A stretch of DNA of 64,000 nt from JBEEJZ01 sp041168905 (GTDB lineage Bacteria; Pseudomonadota; Gammaproteobacteria; Burkholderiales; Burkholderiaceae_C), in NCBI GenBank assembly GCA_041168905.1, contig JBEEJZ010000257.1:30900-94899 (forward strand), given 5' to 3'. The notes beneath the pieces are model-generated. The model saw only the letters and a list, made by a program, of their open reading frames with translations. It was not told the DNA's origin and made no database searches. Below are positions 26,094 to 34,972 of the stretch, piece by piece (the first letter of the stretch is position 1; each line of letters opens with the position of its first letter). Both the position numbers and the translations under genes were made by a program.

Positions 26094-28352
26094 ATGAACA
26101 CTCACATTGAAAGCTCCACCGAGCTGGACATCGGTATCGAAGGCATGACCTGCGCATCGTGCGTGGCACGTGTTGAGAAGGCCTTGAAAAAAGTGCCTGG
26201 TGTGTCTGAAGTCTCTGTCAATCTGGCGACAGAGTCAGCTCGTGTAAAAACCACCTCAACGTCGTTCAATCAGGCAGTATTGTGGCGAGCCGTGCGCGAT
26301 GCGGGTTACGAACCCAAGGCCGTGAAGGCGCAGCAAGACGAAGTGCTAAACCGTTCACCCTGGGCTGGTTTTGCTCCCGTTGCCTGGGGTGTCCTGCTGT
26401 CATTTCCATTGTTAGCACCTATGGTGGGTGATTTGTTTGGCATGCACTGGATGCTGCCGGCGTGGGCCCAATTCGTATTGGCCACACCGGTTCAATTTGT
26501 GTTGGGGGCCCGCTTTTACAAGGCGGGCTGGCACGCCTTGAAAGACCTGACCGGCAATATGGACCTGCTGGTAGCCCTAGGTACCTCGGCGGGCTGGGCA
26601 TTGTCGACCTGGCTTTGGCTAACCGCCAAGCCCGGGACCATGGCGCACCTTTATTTTGAGGGGTCAGCCGTTGTGGTGACCCTGGTCTTGCTTGGTAAAT
26701 GGTTGGAGACTCGAGCCAAGCGTCAGACCACCGAGGCCATACGAGCCCTGCATGCCTTGCGCCCAGAGCGGGCCCACTTGTTGGGTAGGGAGGGTGAACA
26801 GGATGTGGCTGTTGCCGAGTTGCTGACGGGTGATCACCTGGTGGTGAGGCCGGGCGAGCGCTTTCCTGCGGACGGGCACGTTCTTCAGGGGCAGACTCAG
26901 GTGGATGAGTCCATGCTGACGGGCGAGCCCCTCCCGGTCACCAAGGAACCGGGTGCCAAGTTGACTGGGGGTTCCATCAACGGGGAAGGCCGTGTGGTGA
27001 TGCAAGTGGATGCCGTGGGCGCTGACTCTATGCTGTCACGCATCATTCGCCTGGTGGAAGATGCCCAGGCGGCCAAAGCGCCTATACAGCGCTTGGTGGA
27101 CCAGGTTGCAGCGGTTTTTGTACCCGTGGTGATGGTGCTGGCCGTGATCACGTTTGCCGGCTGGCTGTGGGGCGCTGGCGCTTCATTCGAGACGGCCCTG
27201 ATCCATGCGGTGGCGGTGTTGGTGATTGCCTGTCCTTGTGCGCTGGGATTGGCGACGCCGGTGGCCATCATGGCCGGTACGGGGGTGGCGGCGCAGCATG
27301 GCATATTGATCAAGGATGTCCAGGCCCTGGAGCTGGCCCATCGGGTGGATACCGTCGCTTTTGATAAAACGGGCACCTTGACCTTGGGGCAGCCCCGATT
27401 GATTGCGCTGGAATTGGCCCCTGCCACAGATGAAACCCGGGTGCTGGCTGTGCTGGCCAGCCTTCAAAGTGCAAGCGAGCATCCATTGGCAAAAGCGGTG
27501 CTGAGGGCGGTCAACGAGAAGGGGGTGAAGGCGGTCATGGCCGAACAGATTCGCGCTGTGCCTGGTCGTGGCACTGAGGGTGTCGTAGCCGGCGTGACCT
27601 ACCGGCTGGGCAGTTTGCGCTGGATGGAGGAACTGGGCGTAGACACGACGGTGCTGGCAGAGCGAGCTAATGCCTTGAAGTTGCAGGGTGCCACTGTGTC
27701 GGTTCTTGCCGAGGGGACGAGCCCTGCAGGTGATGTGCTGGCTGGGCTGGGGCATACCCCTTACGTGGCACTGGCCTTGCTGGCTTTCGGGGATGAGCCC
27801 AAGCCAGGTGCTCAAGAAGCGATTGCCCGCTTGCGCGAGCGGGGACTGCGCTTGATCATGATTTCTGGTGATAACCAGGGTGCGGCCCATGCCATGGCCA
27901 TCCGATTAGGCTTGCGCCCCCAGGATGGCGAAGTGCTCGCCGAGGTGCTGCCAGCGGACAAGGCCGGCCATGTGCAGGCACTCAAACAGGGTGGTCACAC
28001 CGTCTTGATGGTGGGCGATGGCATCAACGATGCCCCAGCCCTCGCGGCAGCAGATGTCGGGATGGCCATGGCCAACCCAGGTGCGGGCACCGATGTTGCC
28101 ATGCATGCTGCGGGCATTACCTTGATGCGGGGTGATATCTCTTTGGTGTCGTCAGCTCTCGACATCTCCAGTCGAACAGTTGCCAAAATACGCCAAAACC
28201 TTTTTTGGGCATTCGCTTACAACGTTGCTGGAATTCCATTGGCGGCGCTGGGCTACCTCAGCCCGGTGGTCGCTGGCGCCGCCATGGCCATGAGTTCTGT
28301 CAGCGTCATCAGCAACGCTCTGCTGCTCAAGCGCTGGAAACCCCAGCGTTGA
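26094..28352 (+). CDS. copA: Cu+-exporting P1B-type ATPase
   Basis: 752 residues with one N-terminal HMA domain (GMTCASC, Cys20/Cys23) and the P1B architecture of eight membrane helices. The ion-binding CPC lies in IACPCALG (Cys380, Cys382), the phosphorylated Asp424 in DKTGTLT, the nucleotide-binding HP in SEHPLAKAV, and GDGINDAP near the C-terminus. CPC with one HMA indicates Cu+ (or Ag+) transport out of the cytoplasm. The FNR-like box upstream would suit a CopA2/CcoI-type pump that supplies copper for cbb3 oxidase, but this is inference. Confidence 0.93.
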   Translation: MNTHIESSTELDIGIEGMTCASCVARVEKALKKVPGVSEVSVNLATESARVKTTSTSFNQAVLWRAVRDAGYEPKAVKAQQDEVLNRSPWAGFAPVAWGVLLSFPLLAPMVGDLFGMHWMLPAWAQFVLATPVQFVLGARFYKAGWHALKDLTGNMDLLVALGTSAGWALSTWLWLTAKPGTMAHLYFEGSAVVVTLVLLGKWLETRAKRQTTEAIRALHALRPERAHLLGREGEQDVAVAELLTGDHLVVRPGERFPADGHVLQGQTQVDESMLTGEPLPVTKEPGAKLTGGSINGEGRVVMQVDAVGADSMLSRIIRLVEDAQAAKAPIQRLVDQVAAVFVPVVMVLAVITFAGWLWGAGASFETALIHAVAVLVIACPCALGLATPVAIMAGTGVAAQHGILIKDVQALELAHRVDTVAFDKTGTLTLGQPRLIALELAPATDETRVLAVLASLQSASEHPLAKAVLRAVNEKGVKAVMAEQIRAVPGRGTEGVVAGVTYRLGSLRWMEELGVDTTVLAERANALKLQGATVSVLAEGTSPAGDVLAGLGHTPYVALALLAFGDEPKPGAQEAIARLRERGLRLIMISGDNQGAAHAMAIRLGLRPQDGEVLAEVLPADKAGHVQALKQGGHTVLMVGDGINDAPALAAADVGMAMANPGAGTDVAMHAAGITLMRGDISLVSSALDISSRTVAKIRQNLFWAFAYNVAGIPLAALGYLSPVVAGAAMAMSSVSVISNALLLKRWKPQR

Positions 28353-28362
28353 CCTGACAAAA

Positions 28363-28971
28363 TTACTTGATGAGACCTTCGGCCTTCATTGCCGCGACCA
28401 CACCTGGGCGGGCGGCGACCCGTTCACGGTAGGCCAGCAAGTTCGGCAGAGCTGACAAGTCCACGCCCACCCGTGGGGCCCACCCGGTCACTGTGAAAAG
28501 ATAGCCGTCAGCCACAGTAAAAGTGTCGCCCATCAGGTAAGAGCGGCCGGCCAGTTCGCTTTCTACCCACTTCAAGCGACCCGCCAGTCGATCTCTGGCC
28601 ATGTCTTTTGCGGCGTCCGGCATACCAGGCGCGAAGAGGGGTGAGAAGCCCTTGTGCAGCTCGGTGCCAATGAAGTTGAGCCAAGACTGTAGGCGGTAGC
28701 GTGCCAGCGTGCCGTTGGAGGGTGCCAGTTGCTTGTCTGGCACCCGATCTGCCACGTACTGAACGATGACCGGACCCTCGGTGATCTTGGTGCCGTCATC
28801 CAGCTCCAGCAGGGGCACATAGCCCAGTGGGTTGATGGTGTAGTAGTCGGTGCCGTCTGGCAGCGTGTGCGTCTTGGTCGGTGCTGGTATGGCCGTGAAT
28901 GCAAGCCCCGATTCGTGCAAGGTAATGTGGGCAGACAGCGAGCACGCGCCAGGCGAGTAATAAAGCTTCAT
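28363..28971 (-). CDS. Glutathione S-transferase, beta-class-like
   Basis: 202 residues beginning MKLYYSPGACSLSAHI, the N-terminus of bacterial beta-class GSTs with the catalytic cysteine in GACS. Thioredoxin-like N-terminal domain with the cis-Pro region YVPLLELDDG and ITEGPVI; all-helical C-terminal domain with FTVADGYLF. It conjugates or binds glutathione; substrate unknown. An in-frame ATG five codons upstream was not used because the fold starts at MKLYY. Convergent with the copper ATPase. Confidence 0.92.
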   Translation of the reverse strand: MKLYYSPGACSLSAHITLHESGLAFTAIPAPTKTHTLPDGTDYYTINPLGYVPLLELDDGTKITEGPVIVQYVADRVPDKQLAPSNGTLARYRLQSWLNFIGTELHKGFSPLFAPGMPDAAKDMARDRLAGRLKWVESELAGRSYLMGDTFTVADGYLFTVTGWAPRVGVDLSALPNLLAYRERVAARPGVVAAMKAEGLIK

Positions 28972-29133
28972 GGAAAACAACCTCAAGATGAGTGAACTTC
29001 GGGCTTAAAACGCCCAGCTTTGAATGTGCGCGTCGTGCGCAGTTGCCATGATAGGCCCATGTGAGGAAATAGTCCCGTCGGTAAAATCAGCGCCTCCCCC
29101 AGTCTTTTTAGTGACGCCAGTCGGCGCAACACC

Positions 29134-31182
29134 ATGCTTTACCCCCAGGAATTTGATGTCATCGTTGTCGGTGGCGGCCATGCCGGCACTGAAGCTGCAC
29201 TTGCTTCAGCTCGCATGGGCGCACGCACGCTGCTGCTGAGTCACAACATTGAAACCTTGGGGCAGATGAGCTGCAATCCGTCCATCGGCGGCATAGGCAA
29301 GGGCCATTTGGTGAAAGAAGTGGACGCATTGGGTGGCGCCATGGCGTTGGCAACTGACGAGGGCGGCATACAGTTCAGAACACTCAACAGTAGCAAGGGC
29401 CCTGCTGTCCGGGCAACCCGTGCGCAGGCCGATCGGATTTTGTACAAGGCCGCCATACGTCGAAAGCTGGAAAACCAGCCCAACCTGTGGTTGTACCAGC
29501 AGGCGGTTGATGACCTGATGGTGGAGGGCGACCGCGTGGTGGGTGCGGTCACTCAGGTCGGCATACGCTTTAGAAGCCGAACGGTGGTGCTGACCGCTGG
29601 AACCTTTTTGGACGGCAAGATACACGTGGGCCTGGACAACTATGCCGCCGGTCGAGCGGGTGACCCACCTGCGGTCAGCTTGAGTGCCCGCTTGAAGGAG
29701 CTGAAGTTGCCGCAAGGCAGACTCAAAACAGGCACGCCGCCTCGCATCGACGGTCGTACCATTGATTTCAGTAAATGCATCGAGCAGCCAGGCGATGGGG
29801 CTGTTGATGGCACGGGTGTGCCCGTATTCAGTTTCATGGGTCGTGCGTCCATGCATCCTCGGCAGATTCCATGCTGGATCACGCACACCAACGAGCGCAC
29901 GCACGACATCATTCGTTCGGGGTTTGATCGCAGCCCCATGTTTACTGGAAAGATCGACGGTATCGGGCCACGGTATTGCCCTAGTGTTGAAGACAAGATC
30001 AATCGTTTTGCGGGCAAGGACAGTCACCAGATCTTCCTGGAGCCCGAAGGCCTGACCACTCACGAGGTCTATCCCAACGGCATTTCTACCAGCTTGCCAT
30101 TTGATATTCAGTACGCCTTGGTCAGGTCCATGGCCGGCCTTGAAAACGCACACATCTTGCGTCCGGGCTACGCGATTGAATACGACTACTTTGACCCTAC
30201 AGCCCTCAAAAGCAGTTTTGAAACCAAGGCAATTCGGGGCCTGTTTTTTGCCGGTCAGATCAACGGCACCACAGGGTACGAGGAAGCAGCTGCACAAGGC
30301 CTGTTTGCCGGAGCCAATGCTGCTTTGCAGTCGGGTGCTCGCAATGCTTGGCAGCAAGACACGTGGGTCCTGGGGCGAGATCAGGCTTACCTGGGTGTGC
30401 TGGTAGACGATCTGATTTCCAAGGGCGTGAGTGAACCCTATCGCATGTTTACCAGTCGGGCAGAGTTCCGTCTGCAGTTGCGCGAAGATAACGCCGATAT
30501 GCGCTTGACAGAAACTGGGCGCAAGCTCGGGCTGGTAGACGATCAGCGCTGGGACGTTTTTTGCCGCAAGCGTGATGCTGTTTCACGTGAAACAGAACGT
30601 CTGCGATCTATTTGGGTGAATCCGCGCAATCTGGATGCCGCCGAGTCCGAGCGTGTCCTGGGGAAAGCTATCGACCACGAGTACAACCTGGCTGAACTCT
30701 TGCGCCGACCTGATGTCAGCTACGCCACTCTGATGACGATGAGCGATGGAAAGTACTCGGCCAAAGACGTGTTAGCCCCAAGTTTGCAGTCGCCGGAAGA
30801 TACTGTTTCACGTGAAACCTGTGGCGATGTTCCGGGGCCAACGAGCGATGACCTGGCGCAAGCCGTGATGGAGCAGGTGGAAATTGCGGCCAAATACAGC
30901 GGCTACATTGATCGCCAGCGAGACGAGGTGGAGAGGGCGGCGCACCTTGAGAACTTGAGGCTACCTGTAGATCTTGACTACGCTCAGGTCACTGCCTTGA
31001 GTTTTGAGGCGAGACAAAAACTCAAGCAGCACCAGCCTGAGACCTTGGGACAGGCTTCGCGTATCTCGGGCATTACGCCCGCCTCCATTTCGCTGTTGAT
31101 GGTTTACCTCAAGAAGCAAAGAAGCCGACCCGCTGAAAGTGTTGGCCTACTTGCGCAAGATGCGTCGCAGGAGGTCGTTTGA
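29134..31182 (+). CDS. mnmG: tRNA uridine-5-carboxymethylaminomethyl(34) synthesis protein MnmG
   Basis: 682 residues. With MnmE it installs the carboxymethylaminomethyl group on U34 of certain tRNAs, using FAD and methylene-tetrahydrofolate. The FAD-binding VVGGGHAG is at the N-terminus, with GTPPRIDGRT, NGTTGYEEAAAQGL and the C-terminal helical domain (YSGYIDRQ, ISGITPASISLLMVYLKK). Residues ~560-580, around the second parS-like site, form a poorly conserved loop (SPEDTVSRETCGD). It is translationally coupled to rsmG (TTGA overlap) and heads the mnmG-rsmG-lysE-parAB run. Confidence 0.98.
   Translation: MLYPQEFDVIVVGGGHAGTEAALASARMGARTLLLSHNIETLGQMSCNPSIGGIGKGHLVKEVDALGGAMALATDEGGIQFRTLNSSKGPAVRATRAQADRILYKAAIRRKLENQPNLWLYQQAVDDLMVEGDRVVGAVTQVGIRFRSRTVVLTAGTFLDGKIHVGLDNYAAGRAGDPPAVSLSARLKELKLPQGRLKTGTPPRIDGRTIDFSKCIEQPGDGAVDGTGVPVFSFMGRASMHPRQIPCWITHTNERTHDIIRSGFDRSPMFTGKIDGIGPRYCPSVEDKINRFAGKDSHQIFLEPEGLTTHEVYPNGISTSLPFDIQYALVRSMAGLENAHILRPGYAIEYDYFDPTALKSSFETKAIRGLFFAGQINGTTGYEEAAAQGLFAGANAALQSGARNAWQQDTWVLGRDQAYLGVLVDDLISKGVSEPYRMFTSRAEFRLQLREDNADMRLTETGRKLGLVDDQRWDVFCRKRDAVSRETERLRSIWVNPRNLDAAESERVLGKAIDHEYNLAELLRRPDVSYATLMTMSDGKYSAKDVLAPSLQSPEDTVSRETCGDVPGPTSDDLAQAVMEQVEIAAKYSGYIDRQRDEVERAAHLENLRLPVDLDYAQVTALSFEARQKLKQHQPETLGQASRISGITPASISLLMVYLKKQRSRPAESVGLLAQDASQEVV
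30579..30594. promoter_or_regulatory. parS centromere site 1, inside mnmG
   Basis: TGTTTCACGTGAAACA is an exact match to the 16-bp parS consensus recognised by chromosomal ParB. It is read in frame through VSRET of MnmG, about 3.4 kb upstream of parB. Confidence 0.92.
30804..30819. promoter_or_regulatory. parS site 2, inside mnmG
   Basis: TGTTTCACGTGAAACC matches the parS consensus at 15 of 16 positions. It lies 225 bases after site 1 in a variable loop of MnmG and again encodes VSRET. Confidence 0.88.
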
Positions 31183-31829
31183 TACGCCCGCTCGAGCCAG
31201 AGCTGAAAAAGGGCTTGGCAGACCTGGGTCTGACCCTGTCAGAAGGCCAGATAGCCCAGTTGCTGGATTACCTGGCTTTGATTGAGAAATGGACACGGGT
31301 TTACAACCTGACCGCCGTGCGGGACCCGGCAGCCATGTTGACCCAGCACCTGCTGGACAGTTTGGCTGTGATGTCGCCGCTCGCCAACCAGGTTGCCGGC
31401 CAAGAGCTCGCGGAGTTACGACTTCTGGACGTGGGGTCCGGTGCGGGTTTGCCGGGTGTGGTCTTGGCTATTTGTCGGCCAGACTGGCGTGTGGATTGCG
31501 TGGACACGGTTGCCAAGAAGGCCGCCTTCATCCAGCAAGTGGCAGCGAGTTTGAAGTTGCCCAACCTGCGTGGCGTTCATGCCCGTGTTGAAAGTTTGAG
31601 TGGGCCCTACGATGTGGTGTGCTCCAGAGCCTTCGCTTCGCTCGTGGATTTCACGAACTGGTCGAGGGGTGCGTTGGCTCAGGGTGGTTTGTGGATGGCG
31701 CTGAAGGGTAAGCATCCGCTAGACGAAATTGAAGCGCTGCCCGCCGACGTACAAGTGTTTCACGTGGAACCTGTCGTGGTTCCCGGGCTGCAGGCCGATC
31801 GCTGCATCGTCTGGATGCGTCCCTCCTGA
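31179..31829 (+). CDS. rsmG: 16S rRNA (guanine(527)-N7)-methyltransferase RsmG
   Basis: 216 residues. It methylates G527 of 16S rRNA with S-adenosylmethionine. The SAM-binding region LLDVGSGAGLPGVVLAI is near residues 86-102, with YNLTAVRDP before it and VCSRAFASLVDF after it. The TTG start is supported by AGGAGG eight bases upstream within mnmG and overlaps the mnmG stop as TTGA. A third, weaker parS-like site lies near the 3' end. Confidence 0.96.
   Translation: MIRPLEPELKKGLADLGLTLSEGQIAQLLDYLALIEKWTRVYNLTAVRDPAAMLTQHLLDSLAVMSPLANQVAGQELAELRLLDVGSGAGLPGVVLAICRPDWRVDCVDTVAKKAAFIQQVAASLKLPNLRGVHARVESLSGPYDVVCSRAFASLVDFTNWSRGALAQGGLWMALKGKHPLDEIEALPADVQVFHVEPVVVPGLQADRCIVWMRPS
31756..31771. 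promoter_or_regulatory. Degenerate parS-like site 3, inside rsmG
   Basis: TGTTTCACGTGGAACC matches parS at 14 of 16 positions, including the first ten. It lies near the 3' end of rsmG, about 0.8 kb before parA. Confidence 0.6.
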
Positions 31830-31894
31830 GTCTTGGATAGCCGTTCGCAAGCCTGCGCTGACGTAAACTGCGGCCTCACTTTCGGGGCAATTCA

Positions 31895-32509
31895 ATGTTT
31901 GGTATCGCAGATTACGGTGCGTTTGTCGCCGCCTTTGTGCTTCTGCTATTTCTGCCTGGGCCGGGCAATTTGGCCTTGATCACCTCGACAGGCCAAGGTG
32001 GTTTAGCAGGCGGCACAGCGTCAGTCTTGGGTTTGCTGGTGGGAGACCAGATTTTGATGTGGCTCACCGTGGCGGGTGTGGCGGCAGTGCTTGCGGCCAA
32101 CCCCATGTTGTTTACAGCTTTGCAATGGATGGGTGCTGCTTACCTGGCTTGGCTAGGCTTCAAGATGTTGACGGCCAAGCCGGGCGACAAGCCCATGATC
32201 AACATTCGACCCGGGCATTATTTCCGGCAAACGATGGTGATCACTTTGTTCAACCCCAAGGCCATCATGTTTTATGTCGCCTTTTTCCCGCAGTTCATTG
32301 ATCCGGCGCTGCACCAGGGTTTTGTGACATTTGGTGTTATGGCTGCCACGATTGCGGTGTTGGGTTTTGTTTACTGCATGGGGGTGGTGATCATCACCCA
32401 CACCATGGCCGAAAAATTAAGAGCCAATCCGGCGGTTACTGGGGCTTTGCAAAAAATTGCCGGTGTTTTTCTGGTGGGCTTTGGTATCAAGCTTGCCTTG
32501 TCCAAGTAG
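31895..32509 (+). CDS. LysE/RhtB-family amino acid exporter
   Basis: 204 residues with about six hydrophobic segments and the family motif LPGPGNLALITSTGQGG near the N-terminus. LysE/RhtB proteins export amino acids such as lysine, homoserine or threonine; the substrate is not defined. The gene lies between rsmG and parA. Confidence 0.88.
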   Translation: MFGIADYGAFVAAFVLLLFLPGPGNLALITSTGQGGLAGGTASVLGLLVGDQILMWLTVAGVAAVLAANPMLFTALQWMGAAYLAWLGFKMLTAKPGDKPMINIRPGHYFRQTMVITLFNPKAIMFYVAFFPQFIDPALHQGFVTFGVMAATIAVLGFVYCMGVVIITHTMAEKLRANPAVTGALQKIAGVFLVGFGIKLALSK

Positions 32510-32569
32510 TATTTGCGAGTCTCTCCAGCTCAGCATTTCCCTTACATATCACCAGCTTCACTCATTCGC

Positions 32570-33355
32570 ATGGCCAAAATATTCTGCGTTGCCAATCAAA
32601 AGGGTGGGGTGGGTAAAACGACCACCACTGTCAACTTGGCGGCTGGCTTGGCCAAGCTCGGTCAGCGCGTGCTGATGATCGACCTCGACCCCCAAGGCAA
32701 TGCCACCATGGGCTCTGGGGTGGACAAGCGGACCCTGGACCTCAGTGTTTACGATGTTCTGCTGGAGTCTGCTTCTGTGGCGGAAGCGCGAGTCCAAAGC
32801 CCCAAGCTCCTCGAAAGCGGCTGCAGCTATGACATTCTGGGTGCAAGCCGGGATCTGGCCGGTGCTGAGGTAGAGCTGGTGGGCCTGGAGCGCCGCGAAA
32901 AGCGCCTGAAGGCGGCACTTGCGGTGGTTGATGCCGATTACGACTTCGTTTTGATTGATTGTCCACCCTCGCTGTCCATGCTCACGCTCAACGGCCTGTG
33001 TTGCGCACACGGCGTGATCGTGCCCATGCAGTGCGAATACTTTGCACTGGAAGGCCTGACCGATCTGGTCAATACCATCAAGCAAGTGCATGCCAACCTC
33101 AATCGTGATTTGGCCATCATCGGTTTGTTACGCGTGATGTTTGACCCGCGCATCACACTGCAACAGCAGGTCAGCGAACAACTCAAGTCCCACTTTGGCA
33201 ACAAGGTGTTTGACACCGTTATCCCCCGCAACGTGCGCCTGGCCGAGGCTCCCAGCTATGGCTTGCCGGGGGTAGTGTTTGACCCGGCCTCTAAGGGTGC
33301 GCAGGCCTTTGTGACCTTTGCCCAAGAGATGGTTGATCGCATCTCCAGCTTGTGA
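32570..33355 (+). CDS. parA: Chromosome partitioning ATPase ParA/Soj
   Basis: 261 residues. The deviant Walker A is KGGVGKTTTTV near residues 11-21, with LMIDLDPQGNAT, VLIDCPPSLSMLTLNG and the C-terminal nonspecific DNA-binding region. There is no N-terminal helix-turn-helix, typical of chromosomal ParA. It moves or positions ParB-parS complexes. The start MAKIFCVANQKGG is chosen over an earlier ATG with no similarity. One unrelated small gene separates it from parB. Confidence 0.96.
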   Translation: MAKIFCVANQKGGVGKTTTTVNLAAGLAKLGQRVLMIDLDPQGNATMGSGVDKRTLDLSVYDVLLESASVAEARVQSPKLLESGCSYDILGASRDLAGAEVELVGLERREKRLKAALAVVDADYDFVLIDCPPSLSMLTLNGLCCAHGVIVPMQCEYFALEGLTDLVNTIKQVHANLNRDLAIIGLLRVMFDPRITLQQQVSEQLKSHFGNKVFDTVIPRNVRLAEAPSYGLPGVVFDPASKGAQAFVTFAQEMVDRISSL

Positions 33356-33390
33356 TGCGCAGGCACTCACCCTGAAAGCCCAGGCCACCC

Positions 33391-33945
33391 ATGTCCACAC
33401 CCACTGTTTTACTTCTGCCAGGATGGCAGAACTCGGGCCCTGATCATTGGCAAAGCCGTTGGGAAGTCATATACGGCTACACACGGGTGGAGCAGCACGA
33501 CTGGGATCGTCCTTTGCGCGGAGACTGGATTTCCAGGTTGGAGGACGTGATCTTGAGCCAGCCCGCCGACGCGTCGATCACCCTGGTGGCGCACAGCCTG
33601 GGCTGCATCCTGGTGGCGGCCTGGGCGCAGGTGTCGCGCAACACTCACCGGGTGCAGGCAGCATTCCTGGTCGCACCCGGAGATCCTGAGCGGGAGGCCT
33701 TGCGGCCCGTGCTCGCCAGCTGGTCCCCTGTGGTCCAACAAGCCTTACCTTTCAGGTCTTTGGTGCTGGGCAGCCAGAACGACCCTTATTGCGGCCCTGA
33801 GCGCTCGCGTCAGTGGGCGCACGCCTGGGGCTCAGTTTTTTTGGACTACGGCCATCGAGCTCACATCAATGCCGAGTCTGGCCTGGGTGATTGGTCTGAA
33901 GGTCACCAAATGCTCCTGAATTTGCAGCAGAAGTTTGTCAGCTGA
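33391..33945 (+). CDS. RBBP9/YdeN-family alpha/beta hydrolase
   Basis: 184 residues of small serine hydrolase fold: LLLPGWQNSGPDHWQ at the N-terminus, nucleophile elbow VAHSLGC near residue 69, an Asp in GSQNDPYC and a His in YGHRAHINAESG. The family (RBBP9, YdeN) has esterase or aminopeptidase-like activity in the few studied members; the substrate is unknown. It sits between parA and parB, 35 and 51 bases away, so it is probably cotranscribed with them. No functional link to partitioning is known. Confidence 0.86.
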   Translation: MSTPTVLLLPGWQNSGPDHWQSRWEVIYGYTRVEQHDWDRPLRGDWISRLEDVILSQPADASITLVAHSLGCILVAAWAQVSRNTHRVQAAFLVAPGDPEREALRPVLASWSPVVQQALPFRSLVLGSQNDPYCGPERSRQWAHAWGSVFLDYGHRAHINAESGLGDWSEGHQMLLNLQQKFVS

Positions 33946-33996
33946 TGGGCGATGTTGTACGCCCTCCGATGACACCGTTTACCTGAGAAAGAAACC

Positions 33997-34929
33997 ATGG
34001 TCACCAAAAAACCCAAGGGCTTGGGCCTCGGCCTCGAGGCCTTGCTAGGCCCTCGCGTTGTCGATCCCGCCCCGGCGGACGCCGCCAGCCAGACGGCGGG
34101 CGCACCCAGCATCCTGTCTTTGGCCGATATGCTGGCCGGGCAATATCAGCCCCGCACCCGTATGGACGAGGGGGCTTTGTACGAACTGGCTGAAAGCATC
34201 AAGGCGCAAGGCATCATGCAGCCCATCCTGGTGCGCCGATTGACGGACGGCAACAACCAGGGCAAGTACGAGATCATTGCTGGCGAGCGTCGCTTCAGAG
34301 CCGCCAAACTGGCGGGCCTGGACACGGTGCCGGTGCTGGTGCGCGATGTGCCCAACGAGGCCGCCGCTGCCATGGCGCTGATTGAAAACATCCAGCGCGA
34401 AGATCTGAATCCCCTGGAAGAGGCCCAGGGCCTGCAGCGCCTGATCAAGGAGTTTGGCTTGACTCACGAGCAAGCGGCACAGGCTGTGGGTCGCTCACGC
34501 AGTGCGGCCAGCAACTTGCTGCGCTTGCTCAACCTGGCCGAGCCGGTTCAAACCATGCTGATGGCTGGAGATATCGACATGGGCCATGCCCGTGCCCTCC
34601 TGGGGCTGGACCGTGCCCATCAAATCACGGCGGCGCACCAAATCACGGCCCGTAGCATGTCCGTGCGTGACGCCGAAAGCCTGGTGCGCAAGCTCAGTGC
34701 CGAATTCACCCTCACTGCGCCCAAGCCCAAAAAGGAAAAATCACGCGACCTCAAGCGCGTGGAAGAGGAACTGTCCGATTTGCTGACAGCCCAGGTTGAG
34801 GTGCGTGTCAAAAAGCGGGTCAAGCGCGCAGGGCGCATGGAAGACACCGGCGAGATCAGTATCCAGTTTGGCTCCCTGGATGAGCTCAACGGACTGATCG
34901 AAAGATTGTCTGGCAACGCCACGCGTTGA
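33997..34929 (+). CDS. parB: Chromosome partitioning protein ParB/Spo0J
   Basis: 310 residues. It binds parS and, as a CTP-dependent clamp, spreads along DNA. The N-terminal KGLGLGLEALLG segment contacts ParA; the CTPase region has QPRTRMDE, IIAGERRFRA and ENIQREDLNPLEEA. The helix-turn-helix is around LTHEQAAQAVGRSRSAASN and the dimerisation domain is at the C-terminus (ISIQFGSLDELNGLIERL). Its targets are presumably the parS sites in mnmG and rsmG. Confidence 0.97.
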   Translation: MVTKKPKGLGLGLEALLGPRVVDPAPADAASQTAGAPSILSLADMLAGQYQPRTRMDEGALYELAESIKAQGIMQPILVRRLTDGNNQGKYEIIAGERRFRAAKLAGLDTVPVLVRDVPNEAAAAMALIENIQREDLNPLEEAQGLQRLIKEFGLTHEQAAQAVGRSRSAASNLLRLLNLAEPVQTMLMAGDIDMGHARALLGLDRAHQITAAHQITARSMSVRDAESLVRKLSAEFTLTAPKPKKEKSRDLKRVEEELSDLLTAQVEVRVKKRVKRAGRMEDTGEISIQFGSLDELNGLIERLSGNATR

Positions 34930-34972
34930 ACATGGGCACCTGGCTTCTGAGCGCTGCAGCAAGGTCAGCCTG

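Noticed and set aside
34600..34680. Apparent tandem repeat HQITAAHQITA in ParB
   Set aside because: The protein length around it is normal for ParB and the flanking DNA is not a clean duplication; it looks like chance similarity of adjacent helical residues.
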